Shown piece after piece: positions 4,438 to 5,928 of a DNA stretch of 5,928 nt (the stretch's first letter is position 1; each line of letters begins with the position of its first letter). Made by a program: the position numbers and the translations under genes. The stretch is from Candidatus Woesearchaeota archaeon. GTDB lineage: Archaea > Nanobdellota > Nanobdellia > Woesearchaeales > ARS49. The notes below the pieces were generated by a model. The model saw only the letters and a program-made list of their open reading frames with translations. It was not told the origin of the DNA and made no database searches. The stretch lies in assembly GCA_023261345.1 (NCBI GenBank), contig JAHFPE010000018.1, positions 1-5,928 of the forward strand. The letters are read 5' to 3'.

Positions 4438-5889
4438 ATGAGTAAGAAAATGAAAAAAACTGTCAGGAACAATGCCATGAACAAAACACGCGCCATCACC
4501 ATCGTCATTTTCGGGGCCACTGGAGATCTTACAAAAAGAAAACTGATCCCTGCACTGTTTGCTCTTCACAACGAACATAGGATTAAGGATTTTCAAATTA
4601 TTGCAGTTGGTAGACGGGAGTTCACAGACCAAAAATTTCGAGATCACGTGAAACCATCAACTGCAAAAGACTGGATCAACTTTAGCAAAAATATCACGTA
4701 TCACAAGTTGGAATTCACGAACACAAAGGAATATGCTCTCCTCACAAAAAAACTATCTTTCTGCACGAACATTGCATTCTATTTCGCGACAGCACCAGAA
4801 TATTTCTCCATAATTGCCGAGCAACTGCGCAAGCACAAGCTCACGAACGAATCAATCGGTTGGAGACGCGTCATTATTGAAAAGCCATTTGGAAATAATC
4901 TTTTAACAGCACAAGCACTCAACACTGCACTAACAAAAGCGTTTTCTGAAGAACAAATTTACAGAATTGACCACTACCTCGGAAAAGAATTCGTACAAAA
5001 CATTCTCGTCTTACGTTTCACAAACACAATACTCGATCATCTCTGGCACAAACACATTATTGATCACGTTCAAATTACTGTCTCACAGAAAGATGGCATA
5101 GGAACGCGTGCGGGATATTATGATAATGCAGGTGCTGCACGAGACTTCTTTCAAAGTCATATCTTGCAACTAATCGCACTGGTTGCTATGGAACCGCCCG
5201 GCAGCTTAACTGCAGAAGCAATACGCAATGAAAAAATGAAAGTTCTCGAGGCACTTGAGTATGCTGGAGTTCTTGACGAGTCAACAGTTCGAGGACAATA
5301 TGCAGCAGGAATTGTGGACGCGAAGAAAGCGATTGGATACATCGCAGAAGCAAACGTACCTAAACAATCAAGGACAGAAACATTTGTTGCTGCCAAACTC
5401 GCACTTAACAACTTTAGATTTGCCGGAGTTCCTTTTTATGTTAGAACTGGAAAACGCACAACTGATGTTGCAGATATCCACATTGTTCTCAAAGACTTAC
5501 CCTGTCTCTTATTTTGCGCTCTACCGACTGCAAAAACAAGAAGTAACGTGCTAACCATCAGCATACAACCAAAACAAGGAATTGCACTGCGCCTTAATGG
5601 AAGATCTACAGGACATACCCTCGGAGTACAACCAGTGAAACTCGAATATTGCCAAAACTGCACATTTGGTTCAACACCAGAAGCGTACGAACTATTATTT
5701 GCTGACATTATTCGAGGAGACCACACACTTTTCACAAGCTGGGAAGAAGTCAAACGAAGCTGGCAAATTACAGACAAACTCCATGAGCACTGGAAGAAAA
5801 ACAAAAACTTACCTCTTTATCCAGCAGGAAGCAGCGGACCAAAAGAAGCAGACATACTAATTGAGCAAGATGGAAGAAGATGGATATAA
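4438..5889 (+). CDS. zwf: Glucose-6-phosphate 1-dehydrogenase
   Basis: This enzyme oxidises glucose-6-phosphate to 6-phosphogluconolactone in the cytosol, the first step of the oxidative pentose phosphate pathway. It is full length (483 residues, or 470 from the ATG at 4477). Seen in order are the nucleotide-binding IVIFGATGDLTKRKLIPAL (22-40), VGRR (57-60), whose arginines are placed to contact the NADP phosphate, EKPFG (148-152), the substrate signature RIDHYLGKEFVQN (176-188) with K183, the catalytic histidine H241 in QSHILQ, and RTGKR (336-340). The C-terminus, with YPAGSSGPKEAD (461-472) and DGRRW, is canonical for the bacterial-type family. No active-site residue appears lost. It contains C356/C360 and a CxxC at 405-408, which I do not recall as general in the family. 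Two starts are possible: 4438, given here, and 4477, which has the better ribosome binding site. It is probably co-transcribed with gnd. Zwf is uncommon in archaea, so acquisition from bacteria is likely. Confidence 0.95.
   Translation: MSKKMKKTVRNNAMNKTRAITIVIFGATGDLTKRKLIPALFALHNEHRIKDFQIIAVGRREFTDQKFRDHVKPSTAKDWINFSKNITYHKLEFTNTKEYALLTKKLSFCTNIAFYFATAPEYFSIIAEQLRKHKLTNESIGWRRVIIEKPFGNNLLTAQALNTALTKAFSEEQIYRIDHYLGKEFVQNILVLRFTNTILDHLWHKHIIDHVQITVSQKDGIGTRAGYYDNAGAARDFFQSHILQLIALVAMEPPGSLTAEAIRNEKMKVLEALEYAGVLDESTVRGQYAAGIVDAKKAIGYIAEANVPKQSRTETFVAAKLALNNFRFAGVPFYVRTGKRTTDVADIHIVLKDLPCLLFCALPTAKTRSNVLTISIQPKQGIALRLNGRSTGHTLGVQPVKLEYCQNCTFGSTPEAYELLFADIIRGDHTLFTSWEEVKRSWQITDKLHEHWKKNKNLPLYPAGSSGPKEADILIEQDGRRWI
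4465..4468 (+). promoter_or_regulatory. Shine-Dalgarno-like AGGA favouring a zwf start at 4477
   Basis: AGGA lies 8 nt before the in-frame ATG at 4477. The upstream ATG at 4438 is preceded only by A-rich sequence with no Shine-Dalgarno match. Starting at 4477 would remove a Lys-rich 13-residue extension and place the NADP-binding GATGDL motif at residues 13-18, where it is usual for the family. Confidence 0.4.
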
Positions 5890-5928
5890 CAAAAACAAGG
5901 TTGCTACGAGCTATCTGCGGGTTAAAGC

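Noticed and set aside
3975..4520. 181-residue open frame on the minus strand across gnd and zwf
   Set aside because: It is antisense to conserved active-site coding sequence of gnd, has no recognisable domain, and its hydrophobic stretch comes from antisense Lys codons.
5436..5804. 122-residue minus-strand open frame inside zwf
   Set aside because: It is a shadow of the conserved zwf C-terminus with no ribosome binding site or family resemblance.

Overview
The window looks like a compact stretch of a small archaeal genome, probably a DPANN lineage such as Woesearchaeota or a relative. The taxonomic call is an inference of moderate confidence. It rests on TATA-like boxes at archaeal distances from starts (44 nt before two ATGs that carry Shine-Dalgarno-like sequences, 32 nt before one ATG without any), on the absence of recognisable bacterial -35/-10 pairs, and on a membrane protein with clustered N-glycosylation sequons outside the membrane. 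A small-genome bacterium is not excluded, because the enzymes themselves have bacterial-type relatives.

Layout: (i) 1-127 is the edge of an unseen neighbour plus a promoter. (ii) 128-1266 is a plus-strand two-gene operon: an HD-GYP-like phosphohydrolase and, overlapping it by ATGA, an unrecognised 150-residue protein. (iii) 1267-1391 is a convergent intergenic region with two adjacent, related hairpins and a T-rich tract. (iv) 1392-3440 on the minus strand holds a membrane-anchored TraB/TIKI/ChaN-clan protein and, downstream with its own promoter-like box, a single-pass membrane protein with an acidic cytoplasmic half and a Ser/Thr/Asn-rich outer half. (v) 3441-3501 is a very short divergent promoter region in which one T/A-rich element could serve both strands. 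(vi) 3502-5889 on the plus strand holds a short-form 6-phosphogluconate dehydrogenase followed 48 nt later by a full-length glucose-6-phosphate dehydrogenase (zwf). The last 39 bases contain nothing I can identify.

Function: the two dehydrogenases supply both redox steps of the oxidative pentose phosphate pathway (glucose-6-phosphate to ribulose-5-phosphate, with two reduced cofactors, probably NADPH). The intermediate lactonase is not in the window. This pair is unusual in archaea, many of which make pentoses by other routes. The HD-GYP-like gene may belong to nucleotide signalling or nucleotide turnover. The two minus-strand products both appear to be membrane-tethered. I see no tRNA, rRNA, CRISPR array, insertion sequence or phage gene, and no stretch over 300 bases without a gene.
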